A DNA stretch of 64,000 bases, from positions 359,639-423,638 of the forward strand of contig NZ_WRXL01000003.1 of the NCBI RefSeq assembly GCF_010119195.1. Direction: 5' to 3'. Under the pieces are notes generated by a model that was given only the letters and a program-made list of their open reading frames with translations, searched no databases and was not told where the DNA came from. The DNA is from Haloarcula salina. Its GTDB lineage: Archaea; Halobacteriota; Halobacteria; Halobacteriales; Haloarculaceae. The position numbers and the translations under genes are program-made. This document shows, in pieces, positions 1 through 8,492 of the stretch (positions are counted from its first letter, which is position 1; every line of letters begins with the position of its first letter).

Positions 1-2
1 AC

Positions 3-584
3 GTGCCCGTGCTGGCGACCTTTCTCGCGACCTACGTCGCCGTCGAGGTAGTGCTGCCCCGCCGTATCGCGGCCGCAGACGTGGCGCTCGACTACCTCGA
101 CCCGGAGCGACTCGGCGGGATGCGCCCCGTCGGCGAACTGGTCAAGCTGGCCTATTACTACCTCATGGTCGGCCTCGTCGCCTACGCCGTGGCGACGTAC
201 GGTCCGTACGTCCTCGGCGGCGCGTTCGCCTACCGCGCGCTCGACGCGCCGGGGCTGGCGGTCAACGCCGTCTTCACGGCCGTCTGGCTCCTCGCCGTCG
301 GCGTCATGGCCTATGGCATCTACGTCCTCCACCAGCACATGGCGCGCCAGAAGCGCGAGCGTCTCTACGAACTCGACCGGCGAGCCAGAGCCCACGTCGA
401 CGACCCCTGGGACATCCGGTCGTTCGACGCGCTCGACCCGCCGCCCGAGTACCAGCGCTACCGCAAGCGGGTCGAACTCGTCACCGCGACGAAGGAGTAC
501 CCGGCGACGTTCACGATGTGGTCCCAGCTGGTCGTCGGCGTCATGCTCCCGAAGGCGCTCCAGCTCGTCCTGGCCGCGGCCTGA
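3..584 (+). CDS. Membrane protein of unknown function, 5' end cut by the window
   Basis: The frame is open from base 3 (a GTG) to a stop at 582-584. It probably began upstream, so the N-terminus is likely missing. I see hydrophobic segments near residues 45-75 and 85-110 and a third at the C-terminus (about 170-193). A charged arginine-rich loop (about 112-160) lies between the second and third and would face the cytoplasm. I do not recognise the family. The universal stress protein gene starts 42 bases downstream on the same strand, so the two may be co-transcribed. Confidence 0.6.
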   Translation: MPVLATFLATYVAVEVVLPRRIAAADVALDYLDPERLGGMRPVGELVKLAYYYLMVGLVAYAVATYGPYVLGGAFAYRALDAPGLAVNAVFTAVWLLAVGVMAYGIYVLHQHMARQKRERLYELDRRARAHVDDPWDIRSFDALDPPPEYQRYRKRVELVTATKEYPATFTMWSQLVVGVMLPKALQLVLAAA

Positions 585-626
585 GCGAGCGAAAACACGA
601 AGCGGTCGGCGGCCGCAGTGCCGGGT

Positions 627-986
627 ATGACGACGTTCCTTCTCGCGACGACCTCCGTCCACGTCACCGCGGCCGCCGCCGACTACCTTCAGAGCCGGCT
701 CGACCCGGGCGGCGACGACCGCGTCGTCGTGGTCGCGGTCAGCGAGCCCGAAGCCCCCGACCGAGACGCGGGCGACGCCGTCAACGTGGCGCGCTCGCGG
801 CTCGCGGAGTTCGTGCCCACGACGGAAACGAGAGAGGGCGATCCGGTCGAGGAACTCCTCGCGGCCGTCGACGAGCACGACCCCGACGAAGTACTCCTCG
901 GCGCGAGCGGCGACGAGGTCGGGGAGACGGCCAGCGCGCTCCTCGCGCGGACCGACAGGCCGGTCGTGGTCGTCCCGCTCGCCTAG
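627..986 (+). CDS. UspA-family universal stress protein, short form
   Basis: This cytoplasmic protein of 119 residues starts at the ATG at 627; a GTG at 618 in the same frame is possible but less likely. It opens with a beta strand (TTFLLATTSVH) and ends with the typical pattern DEVLLGASGDEVG...RTDRPVVVVPLA, where family members bind ATP or AMP through Gly-rich and Ser/Thr residues. It is shorter than the usual 140-150 residues. USPs bind nucleotides and modulate stress responses; the exact role here is unknown. Its stop overlaps by 4 bases that of the convergent ParA-like gene. Confidence 0.75.
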   Translation: MTTFLLATTSVHVTAAAADYLQSRLDPGGDDRVVVVAVSEPEAPDRDAGDAVNVARSRLAEFVPTTETREGDPVEELLAAVDEHDPDEVLLGASGDEVGETASALLARTDRPVVVVPLA

Positions 987-1708
987 CGCGAGAACAGCCC
1001 CGACTCCTCGAAGGTCAGCCCCAGGTCGACGCCGAGCAGGGCCTCGGTCATCGCGGCGAGGGCCGGCGCGACCTCCGTGTCGGGGTCGGTGGCGAGCGGC
1101 GTCGGCGCGTCCGAGCCGATGCGCGGAATCGCGTGGTCGGCGTCCGAGGGCGTCGGGCCGTCACCGTCGACCCCCGTCGCGACGACGGCGTCGGCCGGCG
1201 CACCGATGTCTCGCAGTCGCCCCTGGTGTCGCGGGAGCGCGTCGCGCCCCCGCTCGCTCTCCGGAGCGACCAGCGCACGCGTTTCGGCTGTCGTGACGGC
1301 CGCGACGGCCTGGTTCGACGCGACCGGCGGCACGTCGAGCAGGACGCGGTCGAACCGGCCGGCCAGTTCGTCGACCGCGCGCTCCAGCGTCTGGGCGCTC
1401 TCGGGCGACTTCGCGCGGGCGAGGCGCTCGAACGGCGCGTGGGCCGGACACAGCGCGACCCGGCCGCCGGCGTCGAGGTCCATCTCGTACAGCGCCTCGT
1501 CGACGGGCGCGTCGCCGAGCGCCACCGCGGTCGCGTCGGCGTCGATGCGACCCTCGACGTACCTCGCCAGCCCCTGCGTGGCGAAGGCCGCGTCGACGAC
1601 CGCGACCGACCGGCCGCCGCGGGCCAGCGTCGCCGCCGTCTCCACTGCCAGCCTGGTCGTTCCCGCCCCTCCGGTACACCCCGCGAACGCGAGCGTCGAA
1701 ACCCCCAT
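983..1708 (-). CDS. ParA/MinD-like P-loop ATPase with altered Walker A
   Basis: The protein has 241 residues with the ParA/MinD fold order: an N-terminal P-loop-like segment (residues 10-19, GCTGGAGTTR), the switch region VVDAAF near 38-43, and FDRVLLDVPP near 118-127 as Walker B. Family members bind ATP through KGGxGKT; here both lysine positions (12 and 17) are threonine, so ATP binding or hydrolysis may be weak or lost. A partitioning partner (ParB) is not encoded nearby. Its role could be regulatory or structural. It is convergent with the stress-protein gene and has its own AT-rich upstream stretch (about 1709-1750). Confidence 0.7.
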   Translation of the reverse strand: MGVSTLAFAGCTGGAGTTRLAVETAATLARGGRSVAVVDAAFATQGLARYVEGRIDADATAVALGDAPVDEALYEMDLDAGGRVALCPAHAPFERLARAKSPESAQTLERAVDELAGRFDRVLLDVPPVASNQAVAAVTTAETRALVAPESERGRDALPRHQGRLRDIGAPADAVVATGVDGDGPTPSDADHAIPRIGSDAPTPLATDPDTEVAPALAAMTEALLGVDLGLTFEESGLFSR

Positions 1709-1751
1709 ACCGTTTCTCGTGGGCTATCTTTCGATAAAAAGATACGGAAAG

Positions 1752-2180
1752 TTATTCGAGGCCGGCGGCGATGTCGCCCTCGATTGCGTCGAGTTCGTCG
1801 TCGGAGAGGTCCGGGCGGTCGGTGACCAGCGCGTGGATTGGGCGGCCGCCGTCCTCGGCGAAGCGCGGGACGATGTGCGCGTGGACGTGCGGGACCTCCT
1901 GGCCCGCCTCCTCGCCGTTGTTGAACGCGACGGTGCTGGCCGGGGCGTCGACGGCTCCCTCGACGGCCGGGACGAGTTCGTGAACGGTCGACAGGACCTC
2001 GCCGGCCACGTCGGCGGGCGTGTCGTTCAGGCGCTCGTGGTGGGCCTTCGGGATGACGAGCGTGTGGCCCGGCGCGAGCGGGTTCGCGTCGAGGAACGCC
2101 AGGACGCTGTCGTCCTCGTAGACGGTGCGGCTGGGGATGTCGCCGGCGACGATCTGACAGAAGATGCAGTCCTCGGGCAT
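1752..2180 (-). CDS. HIT-family nucleotide hydrolase/transferase
   Basis: The 142-residue protein is a typical Hint-like HIT protein. It has the N-terminal CIFCQIVAGDIPS segment (zinc-type cysteines C5 and C8), the central strand PGHTLVIPKAHH and the catalytic HVHAHIVPR motif near residue 98. The family splits nucleoside phosphoramidates or nucleotidyl esters such as AMP conjugates through the central histidine. It is expected in the cytoplasm. Start and length agree with the family. It stands as a single gene, followed by the ParA-like gene on the same strand 43 bases on. Confidence 0.9.
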   Translation of the reverse strand: MPEDCIFCQIVAGDIPSRTVYEDDSVLAFLDANPLAPGHTLVIPKAHHERLNDTPADVAGEVLSTVHELVPAVEGAVDAPASTVAFNNGEEAGQEVPHVHAHIVPRFAEDGGRPIHALVTDRPDLSDDELDAIEGDIAAGLE

Positions 2181-2214
2181 GGGCGGCAGTGGGGCCGGCG
2201 GTCACATGAATGTT

Positions 2215-2850
2215 CTAGGTCCCGGCGGCGCGCCCGACCGCCTCGGCGATGGCGGCGACGTACCCCTCGCGGTCGTAGCCCAGCCGCGAGAGCCACACCT
2301 CCTGATAGGAGGGATGAAGCAGCGGGACGACGGGCACGTCAAGCGCCTCGCTCCGGCGGGGGTCGAGCACGCTGTCGAGGAATCCGTCGAGCGTCGTTTC
2401 ATCGAGCGCGAGCACCGTCTCCGTGGCGTGTTTCCCGGTCGCCACGACGACATCCGGGTCGACCGCCTCGATCTCCCCGACGAGGTACGGCCGGCAGTTC
2501 GCCAGTTCCGCGTCGGTGGGGTCGCGGTTCCCCGGCGGGTGGCACTTCACCGCGTTCGTGACGTAACAGGCGTCGTGGCCGTAGCCGGCATCGGCGAGCA
2601 GGTCGCGGACCTTCCGGCCGGAGCGCCGGGACGTGTAGGCCATGCCGGTCAGATTGCCGCCGCGCCAGCGCTCTGCGTCCGGGTCGCCCTCGGCCGGGGC
2701 CTCGCCGACGACCACGAGGTCGGCGTCCAGCGGGCCGTTGCCCCACGAGATGCAGGTCCGGCTCTCGGCGAGGTCCGGGCAGCGCCGGCACTCGTCCGCG
2801 AGGGCGTTCCTGGACTCGTCGTCGGGGAACTCGGGCACACGCGAGGGCAC
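2215..2850 (-). CDS. Family 4-type uracil-DNA glycosylase with iron-sulfur cluster
   Basis: It removes uracil from DNA to start base-excision repair. The protein shows the family's GEAPAEGDPD motif (active-site loop), TNAVKCHPPGNRDPT, and a C-terminal HPS. Four cysteines (CRRC near the N-terminus, then VKCHPP and ANCRPY) match the 4Fe-4S ligands of family 4. The frame is open to 2931, but I chose the GTG at 2850 (protein from VPSRVPEF, 211 residues). Homology starts there, and an earlier start would leave only 9 bases to the divergent gene. A GTG at 2838 is also possible. The divergent neighbour shares the short promoter region 2851-2940. Confidence 0.88.
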   Translation of the reverse strand: MPSRVPEFPDDESRNALADECRRCPDLAESRTCISWGNGPLDADLVVVGEAPAEGDPDAERWRGGNLTGMAYTSRRSGRKVRDLLADAGYGHDACYVTNAVKCHPPGNRDPTDAELANCRPYLVGEIEAVDPDVVVATGKHATETVLALDETTLDGFLDSVLDPRRSEALDVPVVPLLHPSYQEVWLSRLGYDREGYVAAIAEAVGRAAGT

Positions 2851-2940
2851 GGCCGTCGGCGGCAAAGCGGTGGCGGTCGCGGGCTCGCCCGGTCCGTTCA
2901 CCACAAGACGTTTGCCGCTGGTCACCGCCACTGCGCGTGT

Positions 2941-3111
2941 ATGCCCTCCTACGAATACAAGACGCTCGATGTCGACACCGGCATGTTCGGTGGCAGCAGC
3001 GTGCCCATCGACGAACTGAACGACCTCGGTGCCGACGGGTGGGAAGTCGTCGCACCGATAACCGAAAACAGCGGGCAGACCGCCGGGCTCATCCTCCAGC
3101 GCGAGGGCTGA
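2941..3111 (+). CDS. Small DUF4177-type protein
   Basis: This 56-residue protein starts with ATG at 2941 (PSYEYKTLDVDTG). It has the DUF4177 signature: YEYKTL at the start, then LNDLGADGWEVV and a final strand LILQREG. DUF4177 proteins are small single-domain cytoplasmic proteins of unknown function. The longer frame that contains it starts inside the uracil-glycosylase gene on the other strand and should not be used as the start. Confidence 0.8.
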   Translation: MPSYEYKTLDVDTGMFGGSSVPIDELNDLGADGWEVVAPITENSGQTAGLILQREG

Positions 3112-3201
3112 CTCTCGGCGCGGCCGCCCTCGCCGTGCGCTCGCCGGCCGCTCAGGCGCACAATCGATTGTCCTTTATTGCCGGCGGCGGATGGGACGGG
3201 T

Positions 3202-6200
3202 ATGGAACGTTTCGCCGCTGTCGACGACCAGTACGACCCCGAGGACGTGGAGGAGGGGGTCTTTTCCTACTGGGACGACGTCGACGCCTACGAGCAGACG
3301 AAGGCCCACCGCGCCGACGGCGAGGACTACTTCTTCGTCGACGGGCCGCCGTACACCTCCGGCGCGGCCCACATGGGGACGACGTGGAACAAGACCCTGA
3401 AGGACTGCTACATCCGCTACCTGCGGATGCAGGGCTACGACGTGACCGACCGGCCGGGCTACGACATGCACGGCCTCCCGATCGAGACGAAGGTCGAGGA
3501 GCGACTGGACTTCGAGAACAAGAAGGACATCGAGCGCTTCGGCGAGGAGAACTTCATCGAGGAGTGCAAGGACTTCGCCGAGGAGCAACTGGAGGGCCTC
3601 CAGTCTGACTTCCAGGACTTCGGCGTCTGGATGGACTGGGACGACCCCTACAAGACGGTGAACCCCGAGTACATGGAGGCCGCGTGGTGGGGCTTCCGGC
3701 GCGCCCACGAGCGCGGCCTCGTCGAGCAGGGCCAGCGCTCCATCAATCAGTGCCCCCGGTGTGAGACCGCTATCGCCAACAACGAGGTCGAACGCGAGGA
3801 GGTCGGGAAACCGTCTATCTACGTCAAATTCCAGCTCGCGGACCGCGAGGGCAGTCTGGTCATCTGGACGACGACGCCGTGGACCATCCCCGCCAACACC
3901 TTCGTCGCCGTCGACGGCGACGTGACCTATCAGGGCGTGCGCGCGACGAAGGACGGCGAGGAGGAGGTCCTCTACATCGCCGAACCGCGCGTCGAGGACG
4001 TCCTCTCGAAGGGGCGCTACGACGACTTCGAGATACTCGAGGAGGTCACCGGCGAGGAGATGGTCGGCTGGGCGTACGACCACCCGCTGGCCGAGGAAGT
4101 GCCGGACCACGCGGGCGGCGAGGGGTCCCTGCAGGTCTACACCGCCGAGTACGTCGACGCCGAGGACCAGACCGGTCTCGTCCACTCCGCGCCCGGCCAC
4201 GGTGAAGAGGACTTCGAGCGCGGCCGCGAACTCGGGCTCGAAATCTTCTGTCCGGTCGGCGGCGACGGCGTCTACACCGAACAGGGCGGCGACTACGCCG
4301 GCACGTTCGTCCGCGACGCGAACGACGACGTAATCGCCGACTTAGAGGCGAAGGGCGCGCTCTTGGCCAGCGAGTCGGGCTACACCGTCAACGAGGGCCA
4401 CTGCTGGCGCTGTGACACCGGGATCGTCCGCATCGTCACCGACCAGTGGTTCATCACGGTCACCGACATCAAGGACGAACTGCTCGAAAACATCGAGGAC
4501 AGCGAGTGGTACCCCCAGTGGGCCCGCGACAACCGCTTCCGCGACTTCGTCGAGGACGCGCCGGACTGGAACGTCTCGCGACAGCGCTACTGGGGCATTC
4601 CGATCCCGATCTGGCTTCCCGACGACTGGTCGGGCGACATGGACGACGCTATCGTCGTCGGCGACCGCGAGGAACTGGCCAAGCGCGTCGACCAGGAGAT
4701 CGACCCCGAGACTGTCGACCTCCACAAGGGCACGGTCGACGACCTCACCATCACCGAGGACGGCACGACCTACACCCGCGTCGGCGACGTCTTCGACGTG
4801 TGGCTCGACTCCTCCGTCGCGACGTGGGGGACCGTCGACTATCCCGAGCAGACCGAGGACTTCGAGGAACTCTGGCCCGCCGACCTCATCATGGAGGCCC
4901 ACGACCAGACCCGCGGGTGGTTCTGGTCGCAACTGGGCATGAGCACCGCCGCGACGGGCGAGAGTCCGTACAAGCAGGTGCTGATGCACGGCTACGCCAA
5001 CATGCCCGACGGCCGCGGGATGTCCAAGTCCAAGGGCATCCTCGTCGACCCACACGAGGTCATCGACGAGCACGGCCGCGACCCGATGCGGCTGTTCCTC
5101 CTCTCCCAGACCGCACAGGGCGTCGACATGAACTTCTCGTGGGACGAGACCCAGGAGATGCAGCGGCGGCTCAACATCCTCTGGAACGTCGCGCGCTTCC
5201 CGCTGCCGTACATGCGCGCCGACGACTTCGAGCCCGGCGATCCGACGCAGTCGGATCGAGGCGAAGCCGCCGAAGCGACCACCGTCGAGGCCGTCCGAGA
5301 TGACCTCGAACTCGCCGACGAGTGGGTCCTCTCGCGCCTCCAGAGCGTCGAGGCGGCGATGACCGAGTCGATGGACGACTTCGAGAACGACAAGGCCGTC
5401 GGCGAACTGCTCGACTTCGTCGTCGAGGACGTCTCGCGGTTCTACATCCAGGTCGTCCGCGAGCGGATGTGGGAGGAGGAAGACAGCGCCTCGAAGCTGG
5501 CCGCCTACGCCACGCTGTACCGCGTGCTGGAGGAGGTCGCGGCCCTGTTCGCGCCGTTCACGCCGTTCGTCGCCGAGGAGATCTACGAGGCGCTCACCGG
5601 GGAGTCGGGCCACCCGACGGTCCACATGTGCGACTGGCCCGAGGCCGACGACGACCTGCGCGATCCCGCCCTCGAACGCGAGATCGAGGTCGTCCGCGAG
5701 GTCGAGGAGGCGGGGTCCAACGCCCGCCAGCAGGCCGAGCGCAAACTCCGCTGGCCCGTCACCCGCGTCGTCGTCGACGTCGACAGCGACGACGTGGCCG
5801 ACGCCGTTCGCGCCCAGGAGGCGATCATCGCCGACCGCCTGAACGCCCGCGCGGTCGAGGTCGTCGGGGCCGACGCCGAGTGGGGCGAACTCGCCTACTC
5901 CGCCGAGGCCGACATGAGCGAACTCGGCCCGGCCTTCGGCGACGACGCCGGCCGCGTCATGAACGCGCTCAACGAGGCCCGCATCGCCGAGGCGTCGCTG
6001 GCGGACCTCGAAGCCGCCGTCTCCGAGACGCTCGGCGAGTCCGTCGACCTCACCGGCGAGATGGTCACCTTCCGCCGCGAGACGCCCGACGGCGTCACCG
6101 GTACCGAGTTCGCCGCGCTCGACGGCGGCGGCGTGGTCTACGTCGACACCGCGCTCACCGAGGACATCGAGAGCGAGGGCTACGCCCGCGAGGTCATCCG

Positions 6201-6444
6201 CCGGGTCCAGGAGATGCGAAAGGACCTCGAACTCGACATCGAGGAGCGCATCCGCGTCGACCTCGACATCGACGACGACCGAGTCGCCGATCTCGTCGCC
6301 GAGCACGAGGCCCTCATCAGGGAAGAGGTCCGCGCCGACGAACTCGGCGCGGTCGAGGACGGCCACCGCAAGACGTGGGACGTGGAGGGTACGGAGATGG
6401 AGATCGCGATCACGCCCGTGGCCGCTGCGGAAGCGTCGGACTGA
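3202..6444 (+). CDS. ileS: Isoleucyl-tRNA synthetase
   Basis: It charges tRNA-Ile with isoleucine in the cytoplasm. The protein has 1080 residues, the size of archaeal/eukaryotic-type IleRS. The HIGH-type motif lies in TSGAAHMGTTWNK (about residues 51-63). The CP1 editing insertion follows, with TTPWTIPANTF near 225 as a typical editing-domain element. The KMSKS motif appears as GMSKSKG near 608. A long anticodon-binding and C-terminal region completes it. The ATG at 3202 begins the conserved N-terminus (MERFAAVDDQYDP); eight codons open upstream are not needed. It is monocistronic. Confidence 0.97.
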   Translation: MERFAAVDDQYDPEDVEEGVFSYWDDVDAYEQTKAHRADGEDYFFVDGPPYTSGAAHMGTTWNKTLKDCYIRYLRMQGYDVTDRPGYDMHGLPIETKVEERLDFENKKDIERFGEENFIEECKDFAEEQLEGLQSDFQDFGVWMDWDDPYKTVNPEYMEAAWWGFRRAHERGLVEQGQRSINQCPRCETAIANNEVEREEVGKPSIYVKFQLADREGSLVIWTTTPWTIPANTFVAVDGDVTYQGVRATKDGEEEVLYIAEPRVEDVLSKGRYDDFEILEEVTGEEMVGWAYDHPLAEEVPDHAGGEGSLQVYTAEYVDAEDQTGLVHSAPGHGEEDFERGRELGLEIFCPVGGDGVYTEQGGDYAGTFVRDANDDVIADLEAKGALLASESGYTVNEGHCWRCDTGIVRIVTDQWFITVTDIKDELLENIEDSEWYPQWARDNRFRDFVEDAPDWNVSRQRYWGIPIPIWLPDDWSGDMDDAIVVGDREELAKRVDQEIDPETVDLHKGTVDDLTITEDGTTYTRVGDVFDVWLDSSVATWGTVDYPEQTEDFEELWPADLIMEAHDQTRGWFWSQLGMSTAATGESPYKQVLMHGYANMPDGRGMSKSKGILVDPHEVIDEHGRDPMRLFLLSQTAQGVDMNFSWDETQEMQRRLNILWNVARFPLPYMRADDFEPGDPTQSDRGEAAEATTVEAVRDDLELADEWVLSRLQSVEAAMTESMDDFENDKAVGELLDFVVEDVSRFYIQVVRERMWEEEDSASKLAAYATLYRVLEEVAALFAPFTPFVAEEIYEALTGESGHPTVHMCDWPEADDDLRDPALEREIEVVREVEEAGSNARQQAERKLRWPVTRVVVDVDSDDVADAVRAQEAIIADRLNARAVEVVGADAEWGELAYSAEADMSELGPAFGDDAGRVMNALNEARIAEASLADLEAAVSETLGESVDLTGEMVTFRRETPDGVTGTEFAALDGGGVVYVDTALTEDIESEGYAREVIRRVQEMRKDLELDIEERIRVDLDIDDDRVADLVAEHEALIREEVRADELGAVEDGHRKTWDVEGTEMEIAITPVAAAEASD

Positions 6445-6543
6445 GCCGGCCGTCCCGGTGCACGGGCCTCTCGCCGCAAACGTGTATGGTTGGGGGAATT
6501 TAATTATTGGTAACAATTAACATGGACGGCGTCGTAGCTGGAT

Positions 6544-6628
6544 CTATAGTAGCCATTGAAAGTCAGTGCACACCTGATCGCACGATTGCAGTCGATCAGT
6601 GTGTAAACTGTTTCAATTGTTACTATAG
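6544..6628. repeat. 85-bp long inverted repeat (hairpin/cruciform), AT-rich
   Basis: The 18-base arms 6544-6561 (CTATAGTAGCCATTGAAA) and 6611-6628 (complement of CTATAGTAACAATTGAAA) match at 16 of 18 positions. Inside, 6574-6580 (CTGATCG) and 6593-6599 (CGATCAG) pair perfectly around a 12-base loop. More pairs (GCACA/TGTGT, CAG/CTG) lie between with small bulges, so nearly the whole segment folds as one hairpin. The flanks (GTCGT at 6530, ACGAC at 6642) continue weak complementarity. An extra inverted copy of the 9-mer GTAACAATT sits at 6510-6518. It could be a MITE-like remnant or a regulatory hairpin. Confidence 0.75.
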
Positions 6629-6695
6629 CGCTCGGTACCGACGACACGCCGGGGCGAGGGACGCGTCGAATCGGGCGCGCTGACTGGAGGAGCCA

Positions 6696-7130
6696 ATGGC
6701 AGCGACATCGACACTGGAGGACAACAAGCGGCTCGCACGACAGATTCCCGAGGCGGTCGCGACCGAGGGCGACCTCGACCGCCTCGACGACATTTGCGCG
6801 GACGACGTCGTCGACCGGAGTCCGTTGGGCGTCGTGGAGGGTCCCGCGGCACTGAAAGAACAGCTCGCCGGCGTCCGCGTCGCGTTCGGGGAGTTCTCGG
6901 CGACGGTCGAGGACATCGTCGCGGAGGGCGACACCGTCGCCATGCGCGTGACGTTGCGGGGGACACACCGGGGCGAGTTCATGGGCGCCGAGGCGACCGG
7001 GAAGGCCGTCGAAGTGCAGAACATGGTGTTCACTCGCATCGAGGACGGCCTGATCGCGGAGCGCTGGGTCCAGCCGGACACGCTCGGCCTCATGGTACAG
7101 GTCGGTGCGGTCGACCCGCCCGTGGCGTAA
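6696..7130 (+). CDS. SnoaL-like (NTF2-fold) protein
   Basis: The 144-residue protein has a SnoaL-like polyketide cyclase/ester cyclase pattern: an N-terminal helix region with RLDDICADDVVDRSP, then strands GDTVAMRVTLRGTHRGEF and a C-terminal strand IAERWVQPDTLGLM. Members bind small hydrophobic substrates in an NTF2 cone; the substrate here is unknown. The start at 6696 is supported by a GGAGG ribosome site at 6686-6690. The AT-rich palindrome lies about 70 bases upstream. A run of T follows the stop. Confidence 0.8.
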   Translation: MAATSTLEDNKRLARQIPEAVATEGDLDRLDDICADDVVDRSPLGVVEGPAALKEQLAGVRVAFGEFSATVEDIVAEGDTVAMRVTLRGTHRGEFMGAEATGKAVEVQNMVFTRIEDGLIAERWVQPDTLGLMVQVGAVDPPVA

Positions 7131-7144
7131 GTTCGCGCGCGGCA

Positions 7145-7150
7145 TTTTTT
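7145..7150 (+). terminator. Oligo-T terminator candidate
   Basis: A run of six T in otherwise GC-rich DNA begins 15 bases after the SnoaL stop. Archaeal RNA polymerase terminates at T-runs on the coding strand, so this is a reasonable terminator; no stem-loop is needed. Confidence 0.4.
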
Positions 7151-7238
7151 GACACCGTTTGGCGTCAACGACGACGCTATCCGCGGTTTACGCCCGATAC
7201 CGTAAGCGGTTAGCCCCCGTCTCGCCTGCGAGGAGACA

Positions 7239-8492
7239 GTGACCGAGTCACGCGAACTCTACGCGCTGTATTTCACCCGCTTCGCGAACTCCTTCGGTAT
7301 CGTGACGCTGCTGACGCTGCTGCCGACCTACATCGACCTGCTGGACCCGCAGGGGTTCGTCCTCGGGATGTTCGCGACGGGACTGACGCTGGCCCAGGCC
7401 GGGACCGTGATCCCGGTGTCGTACCTCGGCGACCGCTTCGACAAGCGCTCCATCCTCGTCGGCGGGCTCGCCCTGGCCGCGCTGGTGTACGGCCTGTTCC
7501 CGCTGGTCGCCACGAGCTGGGAGTTCGTGTTCGTCCGCGGCCTCCAGGGCGTGGCGGCCACCGTCGCGGGCCTCCTCGGCCTCGCGCTCGTGGGCCAGCT
7601 CGCCCGCGACAGCGAGCGGGGCACCACCATCGGTACCTCGAACGCCTGGCGGTTCGCCGCGGCCATCGGCGGGTCGCTGTCGGCCGGCGCGCTGTACGAC
7701 CGGTTCGGGTTCGACGCCGTGTTCGGGCTGTTGCTGGTCGTCTGTAGCGCCGCCGCGCTCGCGGTCTGGCTGTGGGTCGACCCGGACGAGACGAGCACGG
7801 ACGGCTTCGCTTTCGCAGACCTCGCGATGAACCGCCGCATCCTCACCATCACGAGCTTCCGCGCGCAGTACGCCGTCGCGGTGACGCTGGTGCGGACGTG
7901 GGTTCCCATCTTCGCCGGCGTCGCCGCGGCGAAGGGCGGCCTCGGCTACAACGCGGCGATCAACGGCGCGACGGCGGTGGCGGTGGTGCTGGCCGCCGAG
8001 AAGTTCACGAACATGCTCGCCCAGCCCTACACCGGGTCGCTGTCGGACCGCTTTGGCCGCGCGCGGTTCGTCTTCGTCGGCGGCCTGTGCTACGGCGCGG
8101 TCGCGCTGGCCGTCCCGTTCACCCCGGCCGTCGGCGCGGCGCTCGGCCTGCCCGAGAGCTACCCCTTCTTCGGATCGCTCTCGGCGGCCTTCCTCCCGCT
8201 GGTCGCCCTGAACGCGCTCCTCGGCGTCGCCGACTCCATCCGCGAGCCGGCGAGCATGGCGCTGTTCGCCGACGAGGGGTCCGGCAGCGGCGTCGCGTCG
8301 AGCTTCGGCGTCCGCTCGCTGGTGTGGCGGCCCGGCTCGGTGCTCGCGCCGCTGGCGGGCGGCTGGCTGACGACGAACGCCGGGATGGAGTGGGTGTTCT
8401 ACCTCGGCGCGGCGTCGGCCTTCACCGGCGTCGCCGCGTTCTTCGGCATCCTCACCTACCGCCACGGGTGGGGCGGGCTGGCCGAGTGGTGA
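7239..8492 (+). CDS. MFS transporter, 12 membrane segments
   Basis: The protein has 417 residues with alternating hydrophobic segments consistent with 12 transmembrane helices. The MFS motif A after helix 2 appears as YLGDRFDKRS (about residues 66-75), and its second-half counterpart as SDRFGRARFV (about 271-280). The start is the GTG at 7239, preceded by AGGAG at 7231-7235. The family exports or imports small solutes by proton or ion exchange. The substrate cannot be read from the sequence; the overall look is of a drug/metabolite exporter. It abuts prs tail to tail. Confidence 0.88.
   Translation: MTESRELYALYFTRFANSFGIVTLLTLLPTYIDLLDPQGFVLGMFATGLTLAQAGTVIPVSYLGDRFDKRSILVGGLALAALVYGLFPLVATSWEFVFVRGLQGVAATVAGLLGLALVGQLARDSERGTTIGTSNAWRFAAAIGGSLSAGALYDRFGFDAVFGLLLVVCSAAALAVWLWVDPDETSTDGFAFADLAMNRRILTITSFRAQYAVAVTLVRTWVPIFAGVAAAKGGLGYNAAINGATAVAVVLAAEKFTNMLAQPYTGSLSDRFGRARFVFVGGLCYGAVALAVPFTPAVGAALGLPESYPFFGSLSAAFLPLVALNALLGVADSIREPASMALFADEGSGSGVASSFGVRSLVWRPGSVLAPLAGGWLTTNAGMEWVFYLGAASAFTGVAAFFGILTYRHGWGGLAEW

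Noticed and set aside
4342-6516. Long open frame of 724 codons antisense to ileS
   Set aside because: It lies fully across the strongly conserved ileS gene; in GC-rich DNA the opposite strand often stays open. No motif and no start context.
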